From NCBI RefSeq assembly GCF_002910915.1, contig NZ_NEUF01000048.1, positions 225,848 through 289,847 of the forward strand: a stretch of 64,000 bases of DNA, given 5' to 3'. Shown here piece by piece: positions 17,236-25,589 of this stretch. Made by a program: the position numbers and the translations under genes. The number at the start of each line of letters is the position of its first letter. Positions within the stretch are counted from its first letter, which is position 1. Origin of the DNA: Streptomyces sp. SM10 (GTDB lineage: Bacteria > Actinomycetota > Actinomycetes > Streptomycetales > Streptomycetaceae). A model generated the notes under the pieces. The model had not been told where the DNA came from. It ran no database searches and saw only the letters and a program-made list of their open reading frames with translations.

Positions 17236-18008
17236 CTACGGGCCACCGGCCTCACATGCTCGCCGTGCCCCAGCCGGTGCACCGCCACGTCCGGTGCCAC
17301 CCGCGCCGCCTGCCGCACGAACTCGTCCCCCGGCGAGTGGAACTCGTGCGGCCGGACCCCGTCCATCCCGATCGGCCAGTACGTGCCGTAGTGCACCGGC
17401 ACCGCCGACCGCGGCTCCAGCATCGTCAGCACCTGTGCCGCGCGCGTCGCGTCCAGGTGGTGGTGGCCCAGGTTGGGCCCCCAGCCGCCGACCGGCAGCA
17501 GCGCGACGTCCACCGGTCCCACCGCCTCGGCCATGTCGCCGAACAGCCCGGTGTCCCCGGCGAAGTAGGTGCGGGCCTCGCCCTCGACGACGTACCCGAG
17601 AGCGGGTACCCGGTGCGGGCCGAGCGGCAGGCGGCGTCCGTCGTGCAGGGCCGGGACCGCGCGGACCAGGATCTCGCCGACCCGCACCACGTCCCCCGGC
17701 CCGACCTCGGTGACACGCAGCCCGCGGAGCCGGCGCAGCAGCCGCAGGCCCGGGACGGCCCCGACGGCACCCCGGGGCACGATCAGCCGGCTGCCGGGGG
17801 CGAGACGGGCCAGGGAGGGGAGATGCAGATGGTCGGAGTGGAGGTGGGAGATCAGCACCGCGTCGGCGACCGCGGCCTCGGGCGGCGGGAGCTCGCCCCG
17901 GCGGCGGCGCAGGTGCGCGAAGCGCCGCGCGAACAGAGGGTCGGTCAGTACCCGGACCCCGGTGTCCTCGATGGTGCAGGTGGCATGACCCCACCAGGTG
18001 ACCTCCAC
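17232..18008 (-). CDS. MBL-fold metal-dependent hydrolase (UlaG-like)
   Basis: A 258-residue metallo-beta-lactamase-fold hydrolase of the short UlaG/UPF0173 type. It opens MEVTWWGHATCTIEDTGVRVLTDPLFA, with the zinc motif HLHSDHLH near residues 75-82, YFAGDTGLFGDM near 150 and a late VHYGTYWPI histidine. It lacks the N-terminal extension of the paralogue at 15546-16571, so the two are not recent duplicates. It is coupled by a 4-bp overlap to the DedA gene downstream. Substrate not predictable. Confidence 0.87.
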   Translation of the reverse strand: MEVTWWGHATCTIEDTGVRVLTDPLFARRFAHLRRRRGELPPPEAAVADAVLISHLHSDHLHLPSLARLAPGSRLIVPRGAVGAVPGLRLLRRLRGLRVTEVGPGDVVRVGEILVRAVPALHDGRRLPLGPHRVPALGYVVEGEARTYFAGDTGLFGDMAEAVGPVDVALLPVGGWGPNLGHHHLDATRAAQVLTMLEPRSAVPVHYGTYWPIGMDGVRPHEFHSPGDEFVRQAARVAPDVAVHRLGHGEHVRPVARR

Positions 18009-18181
18009 CGCCCCGCCTCCTCCTCCACGCCGTTCCCGTACGCGTACGAGGGTAGGCGCTCTGCGCCCTTCCCACGCCTGAGCGCCCCTTCACACCGGTC
18101 CTGGTCCGGCTGTCGACGGTTACGGAGTGCTACGGCGGGGGTAGGGTCGGGGTCAGTATCCGAGTGCGGGGGGATCCGTTC

Positions 18182-18583
18182 ATGGACGACGTCGTCGCAG
18201 ACGTACGGGTGGCGGCCATCGCCAGCCTCACACCGCTGGAGGAGCTCGACGGCGACCCCTTCCTCGTCGACCCCCTGTGCGCCCGCTGGGCCGCGGACCG
18301 GGGGTACGTCGTCACCCGCCAGCTCCGCGTCCACGGGCTGCGCCCCGACCACCGCGCGCCGTGGCAGGGCTCGGGGGACGGGCAGGTCGAGGTCTTCGTG
18401 GCAGCCAACGACCGGGTGCTCGCGCGGGCGCCCGCCTCGGCCGGGGGCTTCGCCGCGGAGTGCGAGGACCAGGGCGTCCGTCTGGAATTCGCCGACCTGG
18501 AGGAGCCCGTGTACACGGCGCGCACGAAGGCCGGCGTCCACCGCGGACTCTCCATGCCGACCGCGGGGTACGACGGCTGCTGA
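18182..18583 (+). CDS. Hypothetical protein
   Basis: A 133-residue soluble protein of unknown function. I recognise no domain. The composition is acidic, with two segments (LEELDGDPFLVDPLCARWAADRGYVV and GQVEVFVAANDRVLARAPASAGGFAAECEDQGVRLEFADLEE) suggesting an alpha/beta fold. ATG 18182 has GGGGGGA 8 bp upstream; GTG 18164 is possible. Third-position GC is normal, so it looks like a real gene. It is flanked upstream by the divergent MBL gene and followed by a small hairpin (18586-18598). Confidence 0.7.
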   Translation: MDDVVADVRVAAIASLTPLEELDGDPFLVDPLCARWAADRGYVVTRQLRVHGLRPDHRAPWQGSGDGQVEVFVAANDRVLARAPASAGGFAAECEDQGVRLEFADLEEPVYTARTKAGVHRGLSMPTAGYDGC

Positions 18584-18603
18584 ATCCCCCGGAGGGGGGC
18601 CGG

Positions 18604-18623
18604 GGTCCCGAAAGGTCCCGAAA
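18604..18623. repeat. Tandem 10-bp repeat
   Basis: Two perfect head-to-tail copies of GGTCCCGAAA in the promoter region of the downstream phosphatase-like gene. Confidence 0.6.
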
Positions 18624-18688
18624 AGGGCTGTGACAGGCTTGATGCGGGCCCATGACGAGCACCGGGCCCGGACGTGAGGTGGAACGGC

Positions 18689-20998
18689 GTGAGTGACGGG
18701 CGATGGCGTGAGGCGGGGGGAGCCCTCATACGCGTGATCTCGGTGTGGGCCGTCTCCACCCTCACCCTGCTCGCACTCGCGGGAATCCTGCCCGACTTCC
18801 AGCTCCAGGCGGACGACGGCGACACCATCACGAGGACCGCCTTCACCGCGGCCTGGGGCGCCGGAGCCTTCGGTCTGCTCTCCGCCCTGGTGTGGCCCGT
18901 GCTCGTCCGGGCCCTGCTCGTCGTGCCCGCCCTGGTGCTGGGCGCCCTGGTCTTCTTCCTCAACGGCTCCCTGCTGCTGATCGCCCTTCGGCTCATCCCG
19001 GACGGGCGCGGCGACGCCGCCCCGGAGACCGCCGTCGTCGTGGCCGCCGTCATGTCCGCCGTGGCCTCCGCGGTCTCCACCGCCCTCGCGGTGCGCGACG
19101 ACGACGCCTACCGGCGCAGACTCTCCCGGCTCGCCGACCGGCGCCGCAGACGCAGCGGGGTGCCGAGCAGCCCGGACGGAGGGCGCGCCGGCCCGCCCGG
19201 GATCGTGTTCGTCCAGCTCGACGGGGTGGGGCACGACGTCCTGGAACAGGCCGCGGCCGACGGCCTCATGCCGACCGTGGCCGGCCTGCTCGCCGACGAG
19301 GCGGGCCACCGGCTCACCCCCTGGACGACCGACTGGTCCAGCCAGACCGGTGCCAGCCAGCTCGGCATCCTGCACGGCAGCAACTTCGATGTGCCGGCCT
19401 TCCGCTGGTTCGAGAAGGAGAGCGGCACCGTCATGGTCTCCAGCAGACCGGCGAGCGCCCTCGAACTGCAGCGCAGGGCCATCGCCCGCACCCATGACGG
19501 CGGCCTGCTCACCGTCGACGGCGCGAGCCGGGGCAACCTCTTCAGCGGCGGCGCCGACCAGCTCGCCCTGGTCCTGTCGATGGCCGCCCGGCTGGGCAAG
19601 GGGCGTCGCTCGCGGGCCGGCTACTTCGCCTACTTCTCCGACCCGGCCAACGCCGTCCGCACCGCGCTGTCCTTCGTCGCCGAGGTGGGTCGTGAGGTCG
19701 GCCAGTCGGTCCGCGCACGGGTGCGCAAGGAGTCCCCCCGGGTGAAGCGCGGCGGGCTCTACCCCTTCATCAGGGCCTTCGCGACCGTCGTGGAACGCGA
19801 TGTCGTGGTCGCGGCGGTGATCGGCGACATGTTCGCGGGGCGCACCGCCGTCTACGCCGACCTGGTCGCCTACGACGAGGTGGCCCACCACTCCGGGCCG
19901 CACAGCAGGGACGCCGAGAAGGTCCTCTCCCGCCTGGACCGTTCGCTCGGCCTCATCATGAAGATCGCCGACCACACCCCGCGCGGCTACCGGATCGTGC
20001 TGCTGTCCGACCACGGCCAGAGTCCCGGGGAGACCTTCGCCGGACGGTACGGCCTCACCCTCAAGGACCTGGTGCGGGCCGGCTGCGGACTGCCCGTACC
20101 CCGCAGGGCGCAGCGCACCCGCAGCGCCTCAGAGGCTCGTGACGCCGTGCGCACCGCGCTGCACAGGCCGGTCGTGGGGGAGAAGGACGCGGAACAGCCC
20201 AAGTCCTTCGACCCCGTCGTGCTCGCCTCGGGCAATCTGGGACTGTTGTCGTTCCCGGACATAGAGGGGCGCGCCTCGCGCGAGCAGCTCGACCGCCGAT
20301 ACCCCGCCCTGCTCGGCACGCTGGCCGCCCATCCGGGGATCGGCTTCCTGCTCGTACGGAGCGAGAAGCACGGTTCGGTGGTGCTCGGACGCGACGGTGC
20401 GCAGGTCCCGGTGGCCGAGCTGACGGACGGAGAGGGCCCGATCGCCGTCTTCGGGGCCGGCGCGGCCGACGCGGTGCGGCGGACGGACGGCTTCCCGCAC
20501 GTCGCGGACGTCATGGTCAACTCGATGTACGACCCCGGAACCGGCCGCGTGCACGCCTTCGAGGAGCAGATCGGCTCGCACGGCGGGCTCGGCGGCGAAC
20601 AGTCCCGGCCGTTCCTGCTGTGGCCCCGGACGCTGACGGATCCGCTCGACGCCGTGGCGGCGGAGACCCCGCGGGGGACCTCCCCGGACGGCCCGCCGGG
20701 GGTGCCCCCGGCCGGACCGGTGGGCGCGGAGGCCGTGCACCGGGTGCTCGCGCGCTGGCTGCGGGAGCTCTCCGGGCCGCAGGTGCCGCTCCGGCAGGAA
20801 GGGTTCGCAGGAGCGGTGCGGGCGGACGAGCCCTACATCGACGGGTCCTCCCCGATCGAGGGCGCCGCAGCGGAGGCAGCCGATCACCCGGCCTCCTCCG
20901 AGGGGCCGGTCGCCCGCTCCGAGGGGTCGCTCCGCGAGGTCGAACCGCTCGAAGCCCTTCCCGACCCCGGCGACGCCGTACCGGGCACACGCGGGTGA
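18689..20998 (+). CDS. Holin-like membrane domain fused to alkaline-phosphatase-type domain
   Basis: A 769-residue protein. Residues 1-135 carry four hydrophobic helices of the phage-holin 4 superfamily type (VISVWAVSTLTLLALAGILPDF, then segments near 45, 70 and 105), ending in a basic RRRRR linker. From about residue 170 an alkaline phosphatase/nucleotide pyrophosphatase fold begins with FVQLDGVGHDVLEQA, continues with a TDWSSQTGASQLGILHG nucleophile region (Thr or Ser), and has metal-binding histidines in YDEVAHHSGPHS and LLSDHGQSPG. An acidic, low-complexity tail closes it. GTG 18689 follows GAGGTGGA. The catalytic domain is probably cytoplasmic-side membrane-tethered. It may act on phosphodiesters of lipids or wall polymers. 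Confidence 0.82.
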   Translation: MSDGRWREAGGALIRVISVWAVSTLTLLALAGILPDFQLQADDGDTITRTAFTAAWGAGAFGLLSALVWPVLVRALLVVPALVLGALVFFLNGSLLLIALRLIPDGRGDAAPETAVVVAAVMSAVASAVSTALAVRDDDAYRRRLSRLADRRRRRSGVPSSPDGGRAGPPGIVFVQLDGVGHDVLEQAAADGLMPTVAGLLADEAGHRLTPWTTDWSSQTGASQLGILHGSNFDVPAFRWFEKESGTVMVSSRPASALELQRRAIARTHDGGLLTVDGASRGNLFSGGADQLALVLSMAARLGKGRRSRAGYFAYFSDPANAVRTALSFVAEVGREVGQSVRARVRKESPRVKRGGLYPFIRAFATVVERDVVVAAVIGDMFAGRTAVYADLVAYDEVAHHSGPHSRDAEKVLSRLDRSLGLIMKIADHTPRGYRIVLLSDHGQSPGETFAGRYGLTLKDLVRAGCGLPVPRRAQRTRSASEARDAVRTALHRPVVGEKDAEQPKSFDPVVLASGNLGLLSFPDIEGRASREQLDRRYPALLGTLAAHPGIGFLLVRSEKHGSVVLGRDGAQVPVAELTDGEGPIAVFGAGAADAVRRTDGFPHVADVMVNSMYDPGTGRVHAFEEQIGSHGGLGGEQSRPFLLWPRTLTDPLDAVAAETPRGTSPDGPPGVPPAGPVGAEAVHRVLARWLRELSGPQVPLRQEGFAGAVRADEPYIDGSSPIEGAAAEAADHPASSEGPVARSEGSLREVEPLEALPDPGDAVPGTRG

Positions 20999-21011
20999 GG
21001 AGCGGCGGGCG

Positions 21012-22067
21012 TCAGGCGGACGCGCGCCGCACCAGCGTCGGATGGAAGACCACGGACGGTGCGGGACCGTCGCCGGGCTTGCCGATCTGCTTCAGGAGGA
21101 GCCGGGCCATCTCGGACGCCATCTCCTCCACCGGCTGACGGACGGTCGTCAGCGGCGGATCGCACGCCACCGCCGCGTTGCTGTCGTCGAAGCCCACCAC
21201 GGCCACGTCGCCGGGCACCTCCCTGCCCGCACGCAGCAGGACCGGCAGAGCGCCCAGCGCCATCAGGTCGGAGGCGATGAACACCCCGTCCAGATCCGGC
21301 CGTTCACGCAGGAGCTGCCGCATCGCCGAGGCCCCGCCCGCGTGGGTGAAGCCGCCCTCGGCCGTCACCACGTCCCTGATGCCGTGCTGCTCGAGAGCGT
21401 CCAGGAAGCCGGTCAGGCGGACCTGCCCCGCCGGCATGTCCTGCGGGCCCGCCACCGTCCCGATACGCCGCCTGCCCAGGGACGCCAGATGCTCGGCGGC
21501 CATCTGGGCCCCCGCCCGCTGGTCCGCCTCGACGTAGGTGAGGGGAGTGTGCCGGCGGGGGCGGCCCGCCAGCACGGCGGGCAGCCGGGTGCCGTGGAGC
21601 AGGCCGGGCAGCGGGTCGTCGGCGTGCGAGGAGATCAGCACGACCCCGTCGACGTGCCCCTGGCGCAGATACGACAGCAGCTGTCTGCGGGAGGCCTCGT
21701 CGTCGGCCAGCATCAGCACCATCTGGATGCCGGCGGGCCGCAGTACGTCCACCAGCCCGGCGACCACACGCCCGAAGTGGGGGTCGGAGAACATCCGGCC
21801 GATGAAGGGCTCGGACACGGAGCGCCGTTCGCGCTCGGACACCACCAGGGCGATCGAATCGGTCCGCCGGGTCACCAGTGAACGCGCCGCACGGTTGGGG
21901 ACGTAGCCGGTGGTGGCCACCGCCTCCTCCACCACGCGCCGCAGGGCCGGGTCCACCGTGGTCGCACCGTTGATCACACGGGACACGGTGGCCCGGGAGA
22001 CGCCCGCCACCGCGGCCACGTCCTCCAAGGTGGCGGGGCGCACGGGCGGTGAGACGTCGGCAGTCAT
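21012..22067 (-). CDS. LacI family transcriptional regulator
   Basis: A 351-residue LacI/GalR repressor. The N-terminal helix-turn-helix reads LEDVAAVAGVSRATVSRVINGATTVDPALRRVVEEAVATTGYVPN with the hinge AARSLVTRRTDSIALV, followed by a periplasmic-binding-protein-like sensor (GRMFSDPHFGRVVAGLVDVLRPAGIQMVLML, VAVVGFDDSNAAVACDPPLTTVRQP). The sensor implies a sugar effector. It would bind the palindrome GAGAGCGCTCTC located 186 bp upstream. The expected divergent sugar-utilisation operon is absent: the next gene is a DNA ligase. It converges on the phosphatase-like gene. Confidence 0.92.
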   Translation of the reverse strand: MTADVSPPVRPATLEDVAAVAGVSRATVSRVINGATTVDPALRRVVEEAVATTGYVPNRAARSLVTRRTDSIALVVSERERRSVSEPFIGRMFSDPHFGRVVAGLVDVLRPAGIQMVLMLADDEASRRQLLSYLRQGHVDGVVLISSHADDPLPGLLHGTRLPAVLAGRPRRHTPLTYVEADQRAGAQMAAEHLASLGRRRIGTVAGPQDMPAGQVRLTGFLDALEQHGIRDVVTAEGGFTHAGGASAMRQLLRERPDLDGVFIASDLMALGALPVLLRAGREVPGDVAVVGFDDSNAAVACDPPLTTVRQPVEEMASEMARLLLKQIGKPGDGPAPSVVFHPTLVRRASA

Positions 22068-22252
22068 GCAGTCTTTATACCGGGTGATCCGACGGGCAGG
22101 CGAAGGGTTCCGGCACGTCAGCGGCCTTGCCCGCGCACAGCGCCCTCAGCGCGGCCAGTTGCTTCCCTTCGGTCGTGTGTCTCTTGAGGAAGAGCACGGC
22201 CCTCCTGTTCCGAGGAAGTGGGGTTCCTCTGACCGGTTGTCCGACCAGGATG

Positions 22253-22264
22253 GAGAGCGCTCTC
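22253..22264. promoter_or_regulatory. LacI-type operator palindrome
   Basis: Perfect 12-bp palindrome GAGAGCGCTCTC with the central CpG typical of LacI operators, within the 369-bp divergent region between the lacI-type gene and ligA. Nothing else in that region encodes a protein. Confidence 0.6.
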
Positions 22265-22361
22265 TCAGTGAACGCAGAAGCATGACTTAGGCATGTCAAT
22301 ACTTTGGGGGCGGTCCTCAATTACCTTCCGCTTGTGAGGAGTTGGCTGGTTGTGATCATGG

Positions 22362-22377
22362 GGGAGCGTTCTCTCCC
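22362..22377. promoter_or_regulatory. Second, imperfect LacI-like site
   Basis: GGGAGCGTTCTCTCCC, an imperfect dyad around a CpG that resembles the palindrome about 110 bp away. It lies 60 bp before the ligase start. Support is weaker. Confidence 0.3.
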
Positions 22378-22436
22378 GAGGTGGTCCGGGCGGAGGGTGT
22401 GGGGCGTTGTCAGTGGTGGGCGGCAGGATGGTGGTC

Positions 22437-24533
22437 ATGACGACGAACTCAGCTGGTGCGCTCGCCGATACCGCCTCCTACGCCGCCGCGGTGGAGGAGG
22501 TCAAGCGCGCCGCCGCCGCGTACTACACCGCAGGTGAGAGCAGGCTCGACGACGACGCGTACGACCGGCTGGTGCGCGGGGTCGCGGCCTACGAGGAGGA
22601 GCACCCGCAGGAGGTGCTGGACGCCTCGCCGACCGGGAAGGTCGCGGGGGGCGCGATGTCGGGGGACGTGCCGCACACCGTCCCGATGCTCTCCCTGGAC
22701 AACGTCTTCTCCGCCGAGCAGTTCGTCACGTGGACCGCGTCCGTGGAGCGGCGGATAGGCAGACCCGTCGCCGCGTGGAGTGTGGAGCCCAAGCTCGACG
22801 GCCTCGCTGTCGCCGCGCGTTACCAGGAGGGCCGCCTCGACCGGTTGATCACCCGCGGGGACGGGACGGCCGGGGAGGACGTCTCGCACGCGATCGGCAC
22901 GGTGCTCGGCCTGCCCGAGCGGCTCGGAGAGTCCGTCACCCTTGAGGTGCGTGGCGAGATCCTCATGACCCAGGAGCAGTTCGAGCAGGCCAACACGGTG
23001 CGTACGGAACACGGTGCGGCGCCCTTCGCCAATCCGCGCAACGGCGCCGCCGGCACGCTGCGGGCCAAGGACCGGCCGTACCGGGTGGAGATGACCTTCT
23101 TCGCGTACGGAGCGCTCGCGCTCCCGGATTCGGGTGAGCTGACGGCCGCGCTGGCCGCCCTGCCGCACGGCGAGGTCCTGGAGTACGTCGCGGGGCTCGG
23201 CGTGCACACGGCGGCGGAGACCGCGGTCGCCCCGCGCACCGTCACCACGGTCGCTGAGGTGCAGGCCGGGGTCGAGGGCATCGCCGCTCTGCGCGCCTCG
23301 CTGCCGTTCGGGATCGACGGGATCGTGATCAAGGCCGATCTGGCGGCGGACCAGCGCGACGCGGGCTCCGGGACGCGGGCGCCGCGCTGGGCCATCGCCT
23401 ACAAGCTGCCGGCCGTGGAGAAGGTCACCAGGCTGCTGGGCGTGGAGTGGAATGTCGGCAGGACCGGGATCATCGCACCGCGCGCCGTGCTGGAGCCCGT
23501 GGAGATCGACGGATCCACCGTCGGCTACGCCACGCTGCACAATCCGGCCGACATCACCCGCCGCGATCTGCGTCTGGGTGACCAGGTGATGGTCTACAAG
23601 GCGGGCGACATCATCCCCCGTATCGAGGCGCCCGTCGCCCATCTGCGCACCGGTGACGAGAAGCCGATCGAATTCCCCGAGGCCTGCCCCCGGTGCGGCT
23701 CGGAGATCGACGCGAGCGAGCAGCGCTGGCGCTGTACCCGGGGCCGCAACTGCCGTCTGGTGGCCTCCATCTCGTACGCGGCCGGGCGCGATCAGCTCGA
23801 CATCGAAGGTCTCGGTGCCACCCGGGTCGTCCAGCTCGTCGACGCGGGCCTCGTCCAGGACTTCGCCGACCTCTTCACGCTGGAGCGCGATCAGCTGCTC
23901 GCCCTGGAGCGGATGGGAGAGACGTCCACCGACAATCTGCTGGCGGCCTTCGAGACGGCCAGGACCCGCCCGCTGTCCCGCGTCTTCTGCGCGCTGGGTG
24001 TGCGGGGCACGGGCCGCTCCATGTCCCGCAGGATCGCTCGGTACTTCGCGTCGATGGACCGGATCGCCGCCGCCGACGCGGAGGAGTTGCAGCGGGTAGA
24101 CGGCATCGGCAAGGAGAAGGCGGCGGCGGTCGTCAGTGAGCTGGAGGAGCTGGCGCCGCTGATCGGCAAGCTGGTGGCGGCCGGGGTCAACATGACCGAG
24201 CCCGGCGCCACCCCGCCGCCCGAGCCCGGGGCCGAGCCGGAGGGCGGTGTCCAGGCCGAGGGTGCGGCCGGGCTGCCGCTCGCCGGTATGACCGTCGTGG
24301 TCACCGGAGCCATGACCGGAGCTCTGGAGAAGCTCTCGCGCAATCAGATGAACGAACTGATCGAGCGGGCCGGCGGGAAGTCCTCCTCCAGCGTCTCCAA
24401 GCGCACGAGTCTGCTCGTCGCCGGGGAGAAGGCCGGATCCAAGCGGGCCAAGGCCGAGGATCTGGGGGTCCGGATAGCCGCGCCGGAGGAGTTCGCCGAG
24501 CTGGTCCAGGCCCACCTCGCCCCGGAGGTGTGA
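22437..24533 (+). CDS. ligA: NAD-dependent DNA ligase (probable paralogue)
   Basis: Complete 698-residue bacterial NAD+-dependent ligase. In order: the Ia domain ([18 protein letters not shown]), adenylation domain with the lysine in [29 protein letters not shown] and [10 protein letters not shown] fold, four-cysteine zinc finger (CPRCG...RCTRGRNC), helix-hairpin-helix repeats ([13 protein letters not shown]) and a C-terminal BRCT domain ([12 protein letters not shown]...). All catalytic motifs look intact. ATG 22437 follows AGGA at 9 bp. Its neighbours (LacI, decayed genes, SecDF) are unlike those usually seen around housekeeping ligA, so it is probably a second, accessory copy. That is an inference from context. 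Confidence 0.93.
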   Translation: MTTNSAGALADTASYAAAVEEVKRAAAAYYTAGESRLDDDAYDRLVRGVAAYEEEHPQEVLDASPTGKVAGGAMSGDVPHTVPMLSLDNVFSAEQFVTWTASVERRIGRPVAAWSVEPKLDGLAVAARYQEGRLDRLITRGDGTAGEDVSHAIGTVLGLPERLGESVTLEVRGEILMTQEQFEQANTVRTEHGAAPFANPRNGAAGTLRAKDRPYRVEMTFFAYGALALPDSGELTAALAALPHGEVLEYVAGLGVHTAAETAVAPRTVTTVAEVQAGVEGIAALRASLPFGIDGIVIKADLAADQRDAGSGTRAPRWAIAYKLPAVEKVTRLLGVEWNVGRTGIIAPRAVLEPVEIDGSTVGYATLHNPADITRRDLRLGDQVMVYKAGDIIPRIEAPVAHLRTGDEKPIEFPEACPRCGSEIDASEQRWRCTRGRNCRLVASISYAAGRDQLDIEGLGATRVVQLVDAGLVQDFADLFTLERDQLLALERMGETSTDNLLAAFETARTRPLSRVFCALGVRGTGRSMSRRIARYFASMDRIAAADAEELQRVDGIGKEKAAAVVSELEELAPLIGKLVAAGVNMTEPGATPPPEPGAEPEGGVQAEGAAGLPLAGMTVVVTGAMTGALEKLSRNQMNELIERAGGKSSSSVSKRTSLLVAGEKAGSKRAKAEDLGVRIAAPEEFAELVQAHLAPEV

Positions 24534-24619
24534 AAGTCGCAGGCGAGCATGGCTCCAGGAATGATGAAGGCTCTGGCCTTTTCTGACCTTGTATTGCATA
24601 GTGAGGGTTCGATCATGCC

Positions 24620-24934
24620 TTGCTATCAGTAGCTCGGCCTGGAGTGAGGGGCCGGAACGTGCTCGACATGGTCTCGTCCATGCGGCGTGAGGACCGGCAC
24701 GGCGCTCTGCGCGGCGCGCTACGCCGTGGCCCCCTGCTCACCGGCGGCGGAGCGCTCCGGAACGATGTCACCGGCACGATCGCCGCCCACCTCGGTGTGC
24801 CGGTGCGTGTCGACAGCGACCCGGCGACCGCTGTCGTCCGCGGCGCTGCCCTGATCCTGGGCTCCGCTCCGAGCCCCGCGAGCGCGGGTACGGGCGCGGC
24901 TGCGGTGCCGGTCGTCCCGGTCCGGACGAGGTGA
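24620..24934 (+). pseudogene. Fragment of MreB/Hsp70-fold actin-like ATPase
   Basis: An open frame of 104 codons whose part from about 24665 resembles the C-terminal subdomain of an actin-like ATPase: RRGPLLTGGGALRNDVTGTIAAHLGVPVRVDSDPATAVVRGAALIL. It has the TGGGA adenosine-binding motif and the xDPxxAVxRGAA helix seen in MreB and Hsp70 proteins. The first two thirds of such a protein are missing; only 86 bp separate it from ligA, and that stretch is unusually AT-rich. I read it as a deletion remnant. A short expressed protein cannot be excluded. Its stop overlaps the next GTG. Confidence 0.55.
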
Positions 24935-25553
24935 GCCCCCTCCGGGGCGCGCCCCGGGGGAACGCTCCCCCGGGGGAGCGGCACAGCACGCCGCCGCACC
25001 GGGCGAGGGCCCTCCTCGCCGGGCTGCTCCTCACCCTCCTGCCCCTTCTCGGCGGCGCGCCCTCGGCACCCGGAGCCGCGCTCCCTGTGCGAGGCCCCGC
25101 AGCCACGGAGACCGCCCCGTCCACCGTGTCCGTTGCCGGACACGCCACGCACCTCTCGCGACCGGCCTCCCGGCCCGCAGCCCCGCTCGCGTCTTCCCGG
25201 ACGGCTCCCTCCGCGCGCACGGCGCCGACCGTCGTGGGCGCCGCACATGCGCCCGGCGGTGCCGCACCGGTCTTCCGGCCGCCGGCCACCGCCCGGCTCG
25301 TTCCGGCGCGCATGCCGACCGGCCGCACGTCCCGCACCAGGTGCCGCCGCCCGCCCACGGCGCACTGCCGCCGCACCCGCAGGGGGTTGACCCGCCGAGG
25401 GGCGCCTCGTGCGTGGCCGCGGGACCCGGACCCGTCGTGGTCGTACGGATCCGGACGGCGCTGCCGGGCGTACGGGGGCCTCCTCGGGTGACGGCCGGTC
25501 AGCCGGTCCTTCACCGGTCCTGTTCCACCGACCTGTCGTCGCGCCCTTTCTGA
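24931..25553 (+). pseudogene. Secreted Ala/Pro-rich protein, frameshifted
   Basis: Frame 1 from GTG 24931 encodes a typical signal peptide (RALLAGLLLTLLPLLGG...APGAA) and an Ala/Pro/Thr-rich stretch with good third-position GC up to about 25320. Frame 1 then turns into an implausible Cys/Arg-rich tail. From about 25330 the good coding signal moves to frame 3, reading PPPAHGALPPHPQG and then GPVVVVRIRTALPGVRGPP to a stop at 25553. The join implies a one-base insertion or two-base loss between about 25300 and 25340, or a sequencing error. If read through, the product is a small exported protein of unknown function just before SecDF. Confidence 0.5.
24952..24975 (+). terminator. Strong hairpin inside proposed secreted-gene start
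   Basis: CCCCGGGGGA (24952-24961), loop ACGC, TCCCCCGGGG (24966-24975): a perfect 10-bp stem 18 bp after the ATPase-fragment stop. It may terminate upstream transcription or occlude the secreted gene. Confidence 0.5.
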
Positions 25554-25589
25554 GTCCGGGGCGGGCGACGCCCACCCGAGGGGATTTCC

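Noticed and set aside
22075..22320. Short minus-strand ORF in the LacI/ligA divergent region
   Set aside because: It runs through the operator palindrome, has no family match, and its base composition is unlike coding DNA here.
22437..24533. Tyr in place of His in the NAD-binding Ia domain of the ligase as a sign of inactivity
   Set aside because: The Tyr-Tyr pair also occurs in other actinobacterial LigA proteins as I recall them, so it is normal for the group.
24595..24625. tRNA-like T-loop (GGTTCGA) after ligA
   Set aside because: No acceptor stem, anticodon arm or matching T-stem could be folded around it. It may be an attachment-site trace, but there is no integrase.
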